Source: Bacteroidales bacterium UBA2764 (GTDB taxonomy: Bacteria > Bacteroidota > Bacteroidia > Bacteroidales > Paludibacteraceae). From it: a stretch of DNA of 6,176 bases. The position numbers were made by a program, and so were the translations under genes. The stretch lies in contig DEIW01000152.1 of assembly GCA_002352705.1 (NCBI GenBank), positions 1-6,176 on the forward strand, given 5' to 3'. How positions within the stretch are numbered: position 1 is the stretch's first letter; each line of letters opens with the position of its first letter. The notes beneath the pieces were generated by a model. It was not told the origin of the DNA. It made no database searches and saw only the letters and a list, made by a program, of their open reading frames with translations. Shown piece by piece: positions 5,664 through 6,176 of this stretch.

Positions 5664-6176
5664 ATGTTCAAGCGAATATTACTTAAGTTGTCCGGCGAGA
5701 GCCTGGCGGGCGCCAACAAACAAGGCATTGATACCCAGCATTTGGCGGAATACGCCGAACAGATCAAAGCGATTGCCGGGAAAGGCGTGCAGATAGGTAT
5801 CGTCATCGGCGGCGGAAATATCTTCCGCGGTCTGAGCGGTGCGCAGAAAGGTTTTGACCGTGTGAAAGGCGACCAGATGGGTATGTTAGCTACTGTCATC
5901 AACGCATTGGCGTTGTCTTCCGCTCTGGAAACAATCGGCCAGAAAGTACGTGTGCTGACCTCCATCCGCATGGAGCCCATCGGCGATTTCTACAGTCCGG
6001 CGAAAGCACAACGCCTGTTGGAGAAAGGCAATGTGGTGATTCTTGCCGGCGGCACGGGAGCACCCTATTTCACCACCGACACCGGTTCATCTCTCCGTGC
6101 GCTGGAGATCAAAGCGGATGTGATGCTCAAAGGCACACGTGTGGACGGTATTTACACCGCCGACCCGGAGAAAGAC
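5664..6176 (+). CDS. pyrH: UMP kinase, 3' end cut by the window edge
   Basis: Bacterial UMP kinase phosphorylates UMP to UDP with ATP in pyrimidine nucleotide synthesis; it is a cytoplasmic hexamer of the amino-acid kinase fold. The 171 visible residues lack roughly the last 65 of a usual 235-240. Motifs in order: RILLKLSGE (4-12, K8 in the phosphate-binding site), VIGGGNIFRG (47-56), the GDQMGMLAT block (69-77) of the UMP region, GGTGAPYFTTDT (129-140), and DGIYTADPEKD (161-171), which runs to the last base. The ATG at 5664 gives the expected short N terminus. It begins immediately after the 7-bp repeat, 12 nt after the upstream stop. The frame is open to the window end with no defect. Confidence 0.97.
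   Translation, partial: MFKRILLKLSGESLAGANKQGIDTQHLAEYAEQIKAIAGKGVQIGIVIGGGNIFRGLSGAQKGFDRVKGDQMGMLATVINALALSSALETIGQKVRVLTSIRMEPIGDFYSPAKAQRLLEKGNVVILAGGTGAPYFTTDTGSSLRALEIKADVMLKGTRVDGIYTADPEKD

Noticed and set aside
5597..5980. Minus-strand open frame spanning the carbonic anhydrase-like gene/pyrH junction
   Set aside because: It overlaps two well-identified genes. It stays open across the junction only because the reverse complement of the ATTGATA repeat has no stop codons.

Overview
The window reads as a piece of a Bacteroidales (Bacteroidota) chromosome, and all seven genes lie on the + strand. The grounds are the Bacteroidota-style WaaA, HisRS and PyrH sequences, a tandem-duplicated DUF1599 protein next to a DoxX/MauE-type membrane protein and triose-phosphate isomerase (a neighbourhood I associate with Bacteroidales), starts without Shine-Dalgarno sequences, and C/G-rich palindromes and AT-rich tandem linkers of a kind I associate with this phylum. 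Genus cannot be fixed. A gut or rumen lineage is plausible but is inference.

Layout, left to right: waaA (Kdo transferase, 6-1253, start possibly slightly further upstream); a 29-nt gap; hisS (1283-2650); an ATGA overlap; a DUF1599 protein (2647-3195); another ATGA overlap; a DoxX/MauE-family membrane protein with a C-terminal soluble domain (3192-4313); a 2-nt gap; tpiA (4316-5068); a 34-nt gap filled by a degenerate 8-bp tandem repeat; a gamma-class carbonic anhydrase-like hexapeptide protein (5103-5651); a 12-nt gap filled by a 7-bp tandem repeat; and pyrH (5664 to the window edge, 3' truncated). Every gap is short and no terminator or convincing Bacteroidota promoter is visible, so one co-transcribed housekeeping run is likely. 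The functions are mixed: LPS core, tRNA charging, glycolysis, a carbonic anhydrase-like enzyme, pyrimidine nucleotides. The gene order therefore suggests shared expression more than one pathway.

The most unusual content is repeat architecture. hisS carries two inverted copies of a 36-nt (12-codon) C/G-rich palindromic element (1952-1987 and 2100-2135; 29 of 36 positions match). Both are read through in frame and add two low-complexity peptides to the HisRS-specific region between class II motifs 2 and 3. In addition, the carbonic anhydrase-like gene is bracketed by two unrelated tandem arrays with periods of 8 and 7. Each array touches or supplies the stop codon of the gene before it and places stop codons in all three forward frames. 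No mobile-element gene, CRISPR array, tRNA, rRNA or defence system is visible.
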